In this document: in pieces, positions 1 to 11,686 of the stretch | How the letters are laid out: every line of letters starts with the position of its first letter | Position numbering within the stretch: position 1 is the first letter of the stretch | Assembly: GCA_022695795.1 (NCBI GenBank) | Contig: MU404099.1 | Location: forward strand, 248,001-312,000 | Direction of reading: 5' to 3' | Source of the DNA: Biscogniauxia marginata | Taxonomy: Eukaryota; Ascomycota; Sordariomycetes; Xylariales; Xylariaceae | Length of the DNA stretch: 64,000 nt | Made by a program: the position numbers and the translations under genes | Notes under the pieces: generated by a model | Seen by the model: only the letters and a program-made list of their open reading frames with translations | Databases searched by the model: none | Told to the model about the DNA's origin: nothing

Positions 1-1326
1 GGGGTTAAAAAGGAAGAGGGAGAGAGGAAAATCAAGAGACTTGCGACCTAGAGACAACGGCGGTGCTATCTCCAAGCTAGCGCATTCGTCGTTCATCGGC
101 AGAGTCAAGTTGGCGCCAGGCTAGCTTTTATTCTGGCGACGAATGACCGGTATGACGTTATTGCTGCAGAAATGCCCAGGGCGGGGAGCGGTTGATGATT
201 ATTTTTAGGGGGATCTGGTCCAGTCCGACAAGGAAGTAGGTTGAAGAGGTCGGTGGCACAGGACTGTGTTTTAGTTTATAAGTATTCGTTTATATGGAGG
301 CAAGTGCAGCATTATACTTCCCCCTAAACCCAAATGCACAAGTGTGGATGATGTCTCGAGCAGCTTCGATGTGGACTCGTGGGGGTGAGCGATGCTTGCT
401 TGGTGCATGCCGCTGCTTGTATCGCATGCGTGAATGTGGTCATCTGAGATGGGGTATCGAAGATCCATCGACCGGGGCACCGACCCTTTTATTTATTACT
501 CTAAGCTGAGCGTAGCGTAATTGAAAATGCATTATGTCAGGGGAGATGGCGTTGGGTTTGACAAATCCTCAGGCCGGGATCAGGATGCAAATTATGTTGC
601 TGCGACACATGTACCTATTTTCACAGGAGAGAGGATGAAGCTGGTCGGGTGAATGGCCTATCGACTTCGCGTAAATAAGTAATATAAAAGTTGCTGCATA
701 ACTTCGCAGAGGGTGGATGAGGGTGGAGTGGTGAAGCTCACCTGCTCACCTTCATTTGCAAAAAGAGAATGGATTGGAACGGGGAGAGTATGACAAAAGT
801 AGCCAGGGTCCTGGTTCTAACTGTTTTATTGGTAGCCAGTCGCATACATACAGGGGTAAGCCGCCCAACCGGGTCTAGCTTCTCCAGCCTCAACCTAGGC
901 TCCGTCCGGGCCGTAAGCTTGCAGGTGTAAGCTCCAGCCACAATTGAAGATAGGACGACGGGATGCTGGAGTACCTAGGTACCTCCTAACAGTGGACCCC
1001 CCTGGTCAATTCTCTGTGAGGCTGAGTCCAGTACTTTTAGTAAGGTACCTTGCCCGTTCCAGTCCCTACCCCCCAGCCCATGTTCATTCTTCCATGCTGC
1101 TCCTCCATGCCTTAACATCAACCCCACGACCATCAGTTGGCGCTTCGATAACCATCTGACATATGCTCAAGACCACAGCTGATAACACTGCGCCGACCTT
1201 CCAAACATCTGACCGAAGTTTCTTTCAAGCTTGTCCGACGGACCACCGACCGCTCATATGCTCACCGAATGTCCGATATGAATTGATCCAGAGTTCAATG
1301 GGCTCGACTCCACCAAGTCTTGGGCC
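1..1326. other. Left-edge intergenic stretch
   Basis: No supportable gene is seen. The short open frames here lack family motifs and overlap on both strands. The last few hundred bases before 1327 must hold the promoter and leader of the Rab-GAP gene. A 12-bp palindrome GTACCTAGGTAC lies at 971-982, one of the dispersed CCTAGG-type motifs of this window. Confidence 0.5.
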
Positions 1327-4300
1327 ATGTTCAACCTCAGCAGTTTCGTGCAGAAGGCTCAATCAGCCGCCCAGCAGCTGATTGATCCCATGCAAGGACT
1401 GAACCTGACCAACTCCGACAGGAACCCTTCTAAAGCCTCTCTATTCCAGAACCAGTTCCGACTCCCCAGCTCCCAGACGCCCTTGTACGAGATACCCGCC
1501 GAGCTTACCATCCCTCCCTCCAACATCACCCAGGGGGACAAAGAGCGCGACCGAGGCTGGCACTATGCCGGAAAACTGCACCTTTCCGAGTCCTATATCT
1601 GCTTTTCCACCACCCCAACCAGTTTCGTCCAGACTGCGAGTACCTCGTCCTCTAGTGCCTTCACAGGCCAGACCCATGGCGGCGGCCCGAGCGGCAATGG
1701 ATTCACCTTCCCCCTCTGTGCTATCAGACGGGTTGAGCGCCTGAATAGCCAGAACTTTCAGGTACATATGCTGCCCGATCTACATATCTCTATTACTGCG
1801 AAGCTGACCTTGCCTAATTCCAGTTCTCGCTCGCCATCACCACTTGGAATGGCATCACTCAAGAATTGACCAAAGACAAAGATGGGCAGCGAGACAAGAA
1901 AGACTTCAGAGAACAACGCATCACCATACAGCTGGCTGGGAGCCGTCCAGCCTGTGAGAGGTTCTGCGATGGCCTCAAGAGAGGCCTGCGGGGGGCGGTT
2001 GGGAACGTCGGAAAATATAAAAAGGTCATTGCCGAGTGCTACTCCGAATATCTCCTTCGGCCAGAGGATAAGAAGAACGTGAACCCGCCCGATGCCGGTC
2101 TGGGAATGCTCTTTCGGTACCCTGGAGACCCCAAGAAACTTAGAGATCGAGCGAAAATGAGGTTGTGGGCTGAGTACCTTCGCGACAATGGTCGCAACGC
2201 GACCTTGATTCGCCAGCCAACCTTTCATAAGCTTATCCGAGTTGGGCTTCCAAATCGACTAAGAGGAGAAATGTGGGAACTAACTTCTGGCTCGCTGTAC
2301 CTGCGCCTAGAAAATCCTACGCTCTACACAGAAACACTAGCTAAGTTTGAAGGGAAAGAGTCATTGGCTATCGATGAAATAGAAAAGGACCTAAACCGGA
2401 GCCTTCCCGAGTATCCTGGCTTCCAGGCAGAGGATGGGATCAGCCGGCTGCGACGAGTGCTCACGGCTTACAGTTGGATCAACCCTGAGGTTGGCTACTG
2501 TCAGGCCATGAACATCGTTGTAGCTGCCTTGTTGATTTACATGTCAGAGACGCAGGCTTTCTTCTTACTCTCGGCGCTATGCGATAGGCTGGTTCCCGGA
2601 TACTACTCGTCTACTATGTATGGCACCCTCTTAGATCAGAAGGTGTTTGAATCCCTAGTGGAAAAGACGATGCCAATATTATGGGAGCATCTCGTTAAGA
2701 GCGATGTACAGCTTTCTGTTGTATCTCTACCTTGGTTTTTGTCGCTGTACATCAACTCCATGCCCTTAGTTTTTGCTTTCAGAGTTCTGGATGTCTTCTT
2801 CGTCGAGGGGCCTAAGGTTCTCTTCCAAGTTGGACTGGCCATTTTACGAATCAACGGAGAAGATTTACTAGATGCGACCGATGATGGTGCATTCATTTCG
2901 GTTCTGAAGTCTTATTTCTCACGTCTTGACGAGTCTGCTCATCCGAAATCCGAGAATCCGAAATTACGAGCGATTAACCGATTTCAAGAGCTAATGGTCG
3001 TTGCCTTCAAAGAGTTTTCAGCCATTACCCACAGCAGCATTCAGGACTTGCGCATGAAGAACAAGGACGCTGTTCTTAATAATATTGAGAACTTCGCTAA
3101 ACGGACTGCCATCCGAAACCTAGGGCCTGATAGCAAGCTGTTAGGCCCAGATGAGCTAAGTTCTCTTTATGACAGGTTCTACACTGTGCTATACGAAAGA
3201 CAACAGCGGGATAGTATTATACAAGAGGAACAGTTGCGCCGAGCTAGAGCTAGCAGAATGAAGGTCGCCGATACATTTTCAGAACATCACGACCATGGTA
3301 TTGAAAAGGGCCGAGTTGGTCTTGGTCCTAGCACGAGCTTGATGGACTACGATGCATTCCGGGAGTTCTTGGCGAGTGTGTCTAAATGGGCTATTTCAGA
3401 TACCCAGCCTTCACTTAGACGTGACCAATCTTCGGAGAAGGACCGTAATACGTATTTCGGAAGCTTTAGACGAGCGGAGAGTAGCCCTCTGTCACCTTGG
3501 GGTGGAGGTCCAGAGCCAGCCGACCACGAATTCATGCAACGATTGTTCCGGAGATGGGATGTGGACTCGAGTTCAACACTGACATTACAGAACGTCGTTA
3601 CGGGGCTTGCACAAATCAAGGGCAAACGGGATATTATGGGTACTATCACCTATTTCTTTGAATTATACGACGATGACGGTGATGGTAGAGTCGACCGTGA
3701 AGGCATTCTACGGATATCCGAGGCACTTTTATTCCTCTCAAGGCGCGGTCTCGAAGGATCGCTCAGTCAATCTAATTCTGGTGCGATACTCGACGGAATG
3801 GCAGAGGGAGACAAAGGTTCGATTAGCCCGCCGATAGGCGGTACCGTGAATGAACGTTTTCTTGGCAGCGTGAGCGCTTTTATCAGACGCTGTTTTGAAT
3901 ATGCCGACCCAGATCATCCAAACAACCAGCAGGTCGCAGCTCGGGATCGCAGTTCAAGCCCTGAAGCAGCAGACACTGAGATTTCAGCGGCAGACAACAG
4001 TGCATTCGCCATTGGTGACGAAGAAGATGAGGAGGAGGATAACCTCCTAGCCTTTGATGACGCCACGGATAGCACCAAGACAGCGAAGAAAAAGCCGGAT
4101 TTAGGTTCCATCCCTCCGGCGATAGGCAAGCCTGACGGGGAAGAGGGCAGAAAACGAGCCGTGTCTAAAGCACAATCCGAGAAAGCCAATGTAGCTTTGG
4201 ACCCTTCGAATCCATTGCATATGACACTACCGACGTTTCGAATGGTTGTTCTTGCAGATGAGCTGCTTGAACAATTCTTCGAATCATCATTCCCCGCATC

Positions 4301-4811
4301 GCTTCACATTACTGATGGCTTACCAAATGCATCCAATCAATCTGCTTCGGCTCTAACAACGTTCTCAAACATGGGCTTTAGCCGTTCAACCGTAGGGTCT
4401 ATACCGGTTCCGCAACCAGGTGCTGTGGGAGCCGGTCGTAGTCTACGGGGTGTTTTAGATAATCTTGTCACAGATGCATCACGTGTAGCAGCGGAAGTCC
4501 GCCGCCGAATGGAGGAAGCCCAGCGAGAGTTGGAGAAGAACGCACTACCCGGGCAGAAAGATGATGAGGAAGAAGAGGAGGAATATATCCAGGGACCAAC
4601 CAAGACCGCTGGTGGTTATGGCGGGGATGCAGAGAGACGGAGCGTCCTGTCCACAGACCGGGATCTTTTAGATGGCGCCGACGCAGATGCCGGAGCTGGG
4701 AAAGGGAACGAAGGGTCAAGACAGTCGATGCTTCTAGACCCCAATAATTCACAAGGGAGGACTAGCAGTAGTAGTTCTGCGACACAGAGAATTGTGGAGT
4801 TTGAGAGTTGA
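1327..4811 (+). CDS. GYP2: GRAM-TBC-EF-hand Rab GTPase-activating protein (Gyp2-like)
   Basis: A two-exon gene, 1327-1761 and 1824-4811, encodes 1140 residues. The 62-nt intron has a GTACAT donor and a CTGAC branch site, and removing it gives a continuous GRAM-like N-terminus. The TBC domain starts near residue 282. It carries the arginine-finger motif IEKDLNR (Arg about 337) and the glutamine finger in YCQAMN (Gln about 372), so an active dual-finger GAP is expected. An EF-hand loop, DDDGDGRVDREG, lies near residue 760. Acidic, low-complexity sequence and a basic coiled-coil-like segment follow to the C-terminus. The order GRAM, TBC, EF-hand is that of yeast Gyp2/Mdr1 and animal TBC1D8/9. 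By family it should stimulate GTP hydrolysis by Rab proteins on endomembranes. The exact Rab target cannot be read from sequence. Confidence 0.92.
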
Positions 4812-5736
4812 AATGCATGTAGAGAATTGCAGACGAAGCAAAGGGAATCGAGACAGGTATTCGTCTAGAACATGATTTGAGGCTTGGGAGTTCTGATTGA
4901 TTTGTTTGCAAGGGTGTATCGACTACTGCGCTACTGAGCAAGGACTACATACAATTCAATCCGATGGATCAATACCCGCCACTCCTTCAATGATGGCGCT
5001 GAGACATGGCGGGGGAACTAAGAATTCTGTGAGATGGCAATTTATACCTAGGAATCTTGGGAGGCCGAGTTGATTGTCCACTGCAGTATTGTGCAATCGA
5101 CCTCGGCGTCGCTCGAACCCGTCAGATGCCTTCGTAGCAGATCAGTGCCTGTGTTATATGCTGTTTGGCAGTGTCTATTATATCAGACATCATTATATCA
5201 ACCAGACTGCCACTTGAACGACAATGACACTCACTATATCCAAATTGCAGCCCTCGGGGGGGCAGGTGGTCTCGGTTTACGACTTAAATTGAACTTAGCG
5301 GTAATAAAACTAATGGTAAGTAGGATCTTTGGACTTCATTCCAGGGTTGGCCAGAGACCATTACTTTTTAGATCAAAAAACTCCGCCTAATATGACATTA
5401 AGTGATGATGGATCTGAATCAAACAAGGGAATTCATTGTTACGCGGTACTAGGCTCAACCCCTTATATCAATTCCCATTAGCATTCCGCCACGAGACATA
5501 TATTTTGAATATATTGATGGTGAGCCGAAAGGTGCATCCCTTTCGATTTGCTTCAGTCTTCAAATATCACAGTCCTCGCCTGCTCTATTTGCACTTGGTC
5601 TTGTTCCTTCATCAAGACACTCTTTGATACTATACACTCCTTTAACATATTATAAACCTTGTTGTCTCAACAACGCTCACATAGGTCTCGATATTAGGAA
5701 TAAGCTATAACGCGAAACTCCTAAGGGCTCTCCAGT
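4812..5736. other. Intergenic region between Rab-GAP and WSC genes
   Basis: This holds the Rab-GAP 3' region and the promoter of the WSC gene. The last 200 bases before 5737 are rich in pyrimidines and AT, as is usual for fungal promoters and leaders. No coding feature is supported. Confidence 0.5.
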
Positions 5737-7833
5737 ATGGGGCTGTCGTACCAAGCCAGAGCGGCAGCTTTAGCTGTCGTGGCCTTCGCCACTGCGGTCA
5801 GCGGTCAGGGCTTCTACTACGAGGACCTCTCGGCGTCATGCCCTGCACAATACAATCATCAATACCTTGGGTGTTTCCAGACCGATGGTACCCAGCCATT
5901 CTTTTACAACCCTGATCCGCTTGACCCTCGCGGTGATCTTTCCAAGACGTATATTCACTGGGCCCGCAACGATTTCGTCAACACTACCGTTACTCCTCAT
6001 TTCTGCACAGACGTATGCCGTGCTCACGGCTTCAAGTATGCGGCTCTCTGGCAACAACAATGTCGTTGCGGAAGCTCGCTTGACTACAGCTCAGCGACTG
6101 GAGGCGGCAGCTCGAAACAGTTGAGCACCATGAGACAGGCCACCGACGCCCTTTGCACAGACAATGATAACCCATGCCCCGGCGACAGAAGAGAGAGCTG
6201 CGGTACAACAAATGGTGCGAGAATCTTTGTCGATCCCTCATATGAAGATTTCCAAACGGAGTCGGATACTCTTGCTCGCGTCTCTGGGTATGGTCTACTG
6301 GGCTGCTTCCAGGGCCCCAACCTACCATCCGGAGAATCTTCTGCCACATCCCCAGAAATTGTGTTCCCCAGCCCGGAGGCGTGCTTCGAGTACTGTGCCG
6401 ACTTCGGGTCGCCCCTGGCCTATATGAGTGCCGAAGGCGGAGGGTATGTATAAGTCGCCGCTGTACTATGTGATAAAGCTAACGACATTGTTTAGTGTTA
6501 AGTGCAAGTGTGGACAAGATTTCGGCCAAGGCGCTCGAGCTATCAAGGTTCAGGATAACAGCTGTTCCGTAAAATGTTCTGACCCAACGAGCACCGAGTA
6601 TGACCCCTAATCAGAACTTATATAGCAGTTTGTGGCTAACACTCATCCAGGCCTTGTGAGGACCAAGACTGTTGTGGTAACCCGAGCGGTCCATTCCCCG
6701 TGTATGCCAACCCCGACCTGATGGGCTGTTACCTACCCAGAATTCCCGGTGAATCCGACCCCAATGTCGCCAGGCCGGCTCCGGACTCATACACCTGTTT
6801 TGAGACACCGCAGAGCATCTTAGCCCGCGCCACTCCGGCAGTCAACTACGGCGGCGCGACGATCTCCAGGTCAGCCATCTTCGTGCCCACTGCCCGCCCT
6901 GGAAGCACCGACTGGGTGATCTACGCTTGCTACTCGCAGAACTCAGTAGACAGCCTCTTCCCTATTCGCCAGCAAATCGCCACCCTCGCCAGCGTTAACA
7001 TCGAGACATGCACAAACGCCTGTGAGAGCGCCCACTTTGATTTCGCCGCCGTCATCGGCACTCCCACACAGTGTTGGTGCGGAAACGGTCCCATCAACAC
7101 GGCTACTGCCCAGTCGATGCAGGACTGCAACCGACCTTGCACAGGCTCTGAGAATGAGAACTGCGGTAACGCCAACGGCCCCTTGGTTTATGCCAAGGCA
7201 CAGATTGCTTCCAGCGGTCCCTGGGCTACAGCCTACAGCGCTACTTACCTGAGCACACCGATTTACGCTTGCACACCAACTGGTATGTATGCCTCAGGTT
7301 GGGAGTATCATTTGACATCCCTCCCTATTCTACCACACCCCAAATGAGCCTTCGTGTCCGAATGGAGGATTTCAGGCAGATCATCGCTAATTGATATTCC
7401 AGGCGGTGCTACAGCGACGACCCCTACCGCAGAGCCGACGACAGAGCCGACTACAGAACCGACTACGGAGCCCACGACAGAGCCCACAGGGGAGCCCACG
7501 ACGGAACCAACCACTGAACCCACAAACACAGTTACTACTACTACTTCGGGCGACATTACGAATACCACGACCATTACCACCTCCATTACCACCTCCATTC
7601 CGCCAACCGACACCACGGGCTCCCCCAACAACAATACCACCATCACCACGCACCCGAATAACAACAACACCGCGACCGGCACCTCCATGACCCGGTCCAA
7701 CACCGTCACCGTGCTGCCCTCCGAGTCTGGTATCTACCCCGAGGGCCAGGCCCCCGACGACGTGCTCTGCGAGGAGACCACGCTGTCCTGGGTACCCGGC
7801 AGCCGTACCTTCCTCCCCCACGACGAGCTGTAA
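5737..7833 (+). CDS. Secreted WSC-domain protein with Thr/Pro-rich tail ending HDEL
   Basis: Four exons (5737-6443, 6496-6597, 6651-7282, 7403-7833) give 623 residues; all three introns have GTATG donors and preserve frame. The first 23 residues form a signal peptide (AVVAFATAVSG). Cys-rich WSC modules follow, recognisable by GCFQ..., CxxxC, CxCG and ESCGTTNG/ENCGNANG blocks: one at about residues 40-165, one at about 190-310, and one in the third exon. WSC modules bind carbohydrate and occur in fungal wall sensors and secreted glycosidases. The last exon encodes a TEPT repeat and a Thr/Ser/Asn-rich stalk, likely heavily O-glycosylated. I see no transmembrane helix or GPI signal. Instead the protein ends in HDEL, the fungal ER-retrieval signal. 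The third intron (120 nt) is the least certain junction. A role in wall or ER glycoprotein biology is inferred. Confidence 0.85.
7430..7521 (+). repeat. Degenerate 12-bp coding repeat (Thr-Glu-Pro-Thr)
   Basis: About seven imperfect copies of a 12-bp unit like ACAGAGCCGACT encode TTEP repeats in the stalk of the WSC protein. Such tandem repeats often vary in copy number between strains. The opposite strand gives a Val/Gly-rich open frame that is only a shadow. Confidence 0.85.
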
Positions 7834-8508
7834 AGGACTTCGCTCATGGGAATTGTGGGTGGCACGTTTCCCCTTTTAGCTGGGCCCTGTCCTTGAAATT
7901 ATACTCTCAGGGCCACATGGGCCGAGTATGTTGGTCGGGTTTGAAACGCAGACCCCTTAAAGAAAAGGGGGGGGAGGGTCATATGAGCAACGATGTAAAC
8001 GGACCACTTTTATGCTTTTCTCTCAGCATTTTGTTTTGTGTTCGTCGAATTGTTGTACCATATACCAGAGAGTTTTTTCGAGAGACTCAACCAGTTCCAA
8101 GACTGAGTTTTGGCTGTTGACGCCGGTGGGTGGGCAGACGGTAGTTATCTGGATGAATATATGGCCCACTGCAGGTGAATGGTGCTTAGATTAGGTAGAG
8201 TAGCACGTGTATTGGACTTGTTCAGTTTCTATATAAGAATAAACTTGACTTGACTTGACATATCTTGCCATGATTGTTGATCTTATGCCACATGTGCGTA
8301 AAATCTGAACTTTCATCCTATCCCCAAATTTTTATCCCATATTAATACAAACATCGGTTTCAGTATTTAGTTTCCATTCATGAGCATACACGCCTCAACA
8401 CATCACTCACTACCCCCCGTACCAAACACTCACCCCTATCCTATCTATACACACCTACCCACGGAAACACGAAACTCATATCCTCCGCGCCAGACCCGCG
8501 TGCCCAGC
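7834..8508. other. Convergent 3' intergenic region with poly(A) signal
   Basis: This separates the 3' ends of two converging genes. An AATAAA hexamer at 8238-8243 could serve the WSC gene, although it is about 400 bases past the stop. No gene is supported here. Confidence 0.5.
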
Positions 8509-11500
8509 TTACAGCCTGTCCTCGCTGGCTGCGCGGCTAGGCAGCTTGCTCGCGTGGCTCGCGGGCCCGCTGCCGAGGTCCCGCAGCAGGTTGCCGAGGC
8601 TCTCGACGAGCGGGGGCAGCGGCTCGCAGCGCACGGGGTAGCTGCCCCGGAATATGCCGCGCGCGACGTTCAGGACCGCGCCCGGGTTCGACAGGGACTC
8701 GACGCCGGACAGCGGGTCGCCCGCGCGCGTGATCCCCGGGACGCCGCGGTCGAGCTGCAGGAACGCGTGCGTCTGGCGGTCCTCGCGCGTGTCCACGAGC
8801 ACGTAGGCCGTCGTCGTCGTCGTCGTCGTCGTCAGCTTGTCGCCATGGTCGTGGTCGTGGTCGTGGCGATGGCCCTGGGTGGACCGCGAGCACGACAGCA
8901 GGCCGTAGACCCATAGGGTCAGCGACGCGAAGTACACGGCTATGGCGTTGAAGCCGCGGAGCGACGCCGGCGGGAGCAGGCGCGCGTTCCGGAACACCTG
9001 GCCCGCGTGCCAGACGGCGTGGCGCGCCTCGCGGCTGGGCAGCCACTCGTCCTCGAGGGCGAAGGCGGCGCGGCGGGCCTCGTCTTCGCCGGACTTGCCG
9101 GCGAAGCGCTGGAGCTCGTCGGGCGACACGTGCAGGATCATCATGAAGAGCTCGGCCACGATGATGAGGTGCGGCAGGGCCTTGGGCGAGGTGCAGAGAC
9201 GCGTGTGGAAGTCGCCGAGGTCGCGGTATAGCTCTTGGTGCTGGGACGTCAACCACAGACAGTGGGTGGCGTGACGCTGGTTCGCCGGTGTCGCGCCGTG
9301 ACGGTAGAACTTGACGGCTTCGCGGTACGCCGCTATTTGACCCCAGAAGCCATATAGAATGGTCGTATAACAGAGCTCGACATCGACGTACTCCTCTAAC
9401 GTCTCGAGCATGTTCATGCAATACATAGCATCAGATAGCCGAGGTAGATCGGTGTCGGAGGAGCGAGGCTTTTTTTGAATGTAAATATCCCGCCAAGCCT
9501 GCGCACTGGGTGCTTTCCAGAGATCTCTAGACGCAGGTAGACTAAAGCAAATCTCGGTGTATGAAATCAGTGTATTCTTTTGGAAGCTCACTGATGACTG
9601 GTAATCGTGGAGGAGAAGGTGAATAACCAATCTGAAATATGTTAACAATATGGTGCCCCCTAGTACTTTTAAAATACATACCTTTTAAAAGATTCCCGCT
9701 GAATGAACTTGTGCCATTTCATAGTAAGGAGCTCCGTTGAATCAGAGAGTAAGGGGACTAGTGAGGGTGAATCTGGTGGCGCAGAGAATTTGCCAGCTCG
9801 TCTCAGCATCTAATCCCCGGTTAGTAGTAGATATATCCTCGGTGACACTACTAAACATACAGTAACAACAGGCTGCACAAAGCTCTCAGCAATTTCCATC
9901 TTTCTTTTGAAACCACTCCATAAACCAACATCCAGAACTAATATGTAGGCTTGTTGGCATTGGAGGTCCCTAGTGAGTAGGTTGCTTGATTCGAGCTATG
10001 AGAGGTCGGTTAGTCAAATGAATAAAAGTATGAAGGGATAATCAATAGTAATAGAAGGAAGACTTGTATCATAAACAAGTTGATTTGATGAAACTCAACT
10101 CACCTTTTCCGCAATGCCCATTCTTACAACCTCCTGTAAGGCAAGGCCGAATTGCCAAATAGCGGGTACGGCAATGAACGTGGCGCCGCTGGAAATAATC
10201 GCTGCTAAGAGTTCAGGCATCACCTTAGACGGGTTGAAAGATGCAGAGTGAATCCAATTATCGGTCTGGTATTCATCGTGAACAAAGTGCGTCTGGAGCA
10301 AGTAATTCAGCAGCTCTGCAGACGGGAAAGATGGGACCTTGACCAGGTCCTTATTCTGTGCCAAGATCATGGCAAATAATCGGTCCCGAGCACCAGTCTC
10401 CAGCTTGAGCCGGTGGGAGCTCGAACTGACCATCTTCTCGTACGCCGGAGACCGTGCGACCTTATCCTCGTCGAACGTGAGACCCTCCTTTCCTTCACGT
10501 GCGCAATCCTTTGATTTCGGCTCCCAGAGCCACGGCGAGCGTTTGAATGCAGCATGGCAACGAACTGGATCTCTTGGCAGCCGGGCTGGCCTCGAAGTTG
10601 AAGTGGTAAAGGACTGCGGACTAGTTGCCTTGCTTTCACACTGTGGAATGATGAAGTTGTCAAAGTTGAGGTCCAAAAAGGAGAAGTCCATCTCCTGGAA
10701 GTGATTATAATTTGGGTTGAAGTACACCAAATCATCCGCGGTACCCTCCATAATCGATGCATGTGGCGCTAAAGGGTCATTAAAATACGGTGTCTCGACA
10801 ATACGGCCATTAGCTGCCTCCTCATAGCCATTACCGATGAGAGACAACTGAGAGCCATCGTCATGGTCGGTTACTCTAGTAGCTTCGCTAGAGAAGCCTG
10901 TCTGGTGGGACGAGTCATCTGAAGGCGATACCGTTGACGGACCTGGTGAGAAGTGTCTAAGCTTCAAGAACCTTACAGAAGAATTATTCACGAGTGATAA
11001 GAAAACACGGCTCTTACCATCCATAGAAGTCTCATGTATCGAGTATCGCTTCGTGGAGGTCTGGCAGCAAATATTTTTGCTGCGGCACCGACCACAGGGC
11101 TTCTGGTCATCACATTTTGCCTTGGACACCGCACAGTTGGAGCAGGCCTCGGATGCACGTTCGGTTCGCCGAATTACCGGCTTGCCATTTGCGCCAACAT
11201 CTCGATCATGGGTCGTCTCATGGCGGGTAAGGAGATCACTAGCAATTGATTAGTTAACGCTACGGGTACGAATTGTGTTTATTAAGAGCACGACGAACGC
11301 TCTGTTGAATCTTCTCGGGCAACGTGAGCATCGGTAGGGCCGAGCGTTCTCGTCTGTCTTCGGTCTTAGCCCATATTGCTAGAGCAAAAGTTCCCAAGTT
11401 AGCACACTTACGTGAGCGCAAGTGTCTCGTCAAGTGGTCAGCCCTACAAATATGTGATATTAGCGAAGAAACGAATGCCGATACTTGTGTATACACGCTA

Positions 11501-11686
11501 TCGGTACCTTTCATAGACTCTTGTACATATATGGCAGACGTGCGAGGGTCCGGAGGCTGAAGCATTACGGGCACGTTTGACACGCTTTACCGGTTGCTGC
11601 CCGGGGGATTTCCCTTCGAACACAGACTGCAATAGGTCCGGCCCGGCAGCATCACATAATATATCAATCCCATTATGCTCCGTCAT
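8509..11686 (-). CDS. C2H2 plus Zn2Cys6 transcription factor
   Basis: Eight exons on the minus strand: 11508-11686, 11412-11443, 11299-11353, 11018-11238, 10104-10942, 9861-9995, 9682-9809, 8509-9631. They total 2712 nt and encode 903 residues with all phases consistent. Two C2H2 fingers (residues 51-71 and 79-99, each CX2CX12HX3H) are split by introns through very short exons of 32 and 55 nt. A Zn2Cys6 cluster follows at 121-147 (CX2CX6CX5CX2CX6C). A basic stretch KRVKRAR at 34-40 may be a nuclear signal. The remainder resembles the fungal-specific transcription factor middle domain. The combination C2H2-C2H2-Zn2Cys6 is a recognised filamentous-fungal regulator class. The 75-nt intron at 10943-11017 is in frame and could be retained. 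No target genes can be named. The C-terminal part has poly-Thr and His-Asp repeats. Confidence 0.85.
8810..8833 (+). repeat. (GTC)8 microsatellite inside the regulator gene
   Basis: Eight GTC units on the plus strand, read on the minus strand as a poly-threonine run in the C-terminal part of the C2H2-Zn2Cys6 protein. An adjacent GTGGTC repeat at 8846-8866 is read as alternating His-Asp. Both sit in a GC-rich section of the last exon. Confidence 0.9.

Noticed and set aside
7308..7709. Val/Gly-rich minus-strand ORF
   Set aside because: It arises from reading the TEPT repeat of the WSC gene backwards.
8537..9421. 294-codon minus-strand ORF rich in Arg, Pro and Ala
   Set aside because: It is the wrong frame of the last exon of the C2H2-Zn2Cys6 gene; its composition is that of a shifted GC-rich frame.
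8509..11686. A secondary-metabolite cluster around the Zn2Cys6 regulator
   Set aside because: No polyketide synthase, peptide synthetase, terpene cyclase, P450 or transporter gene is nearby; neighbours are a WSC protein and gene-poor DNA.
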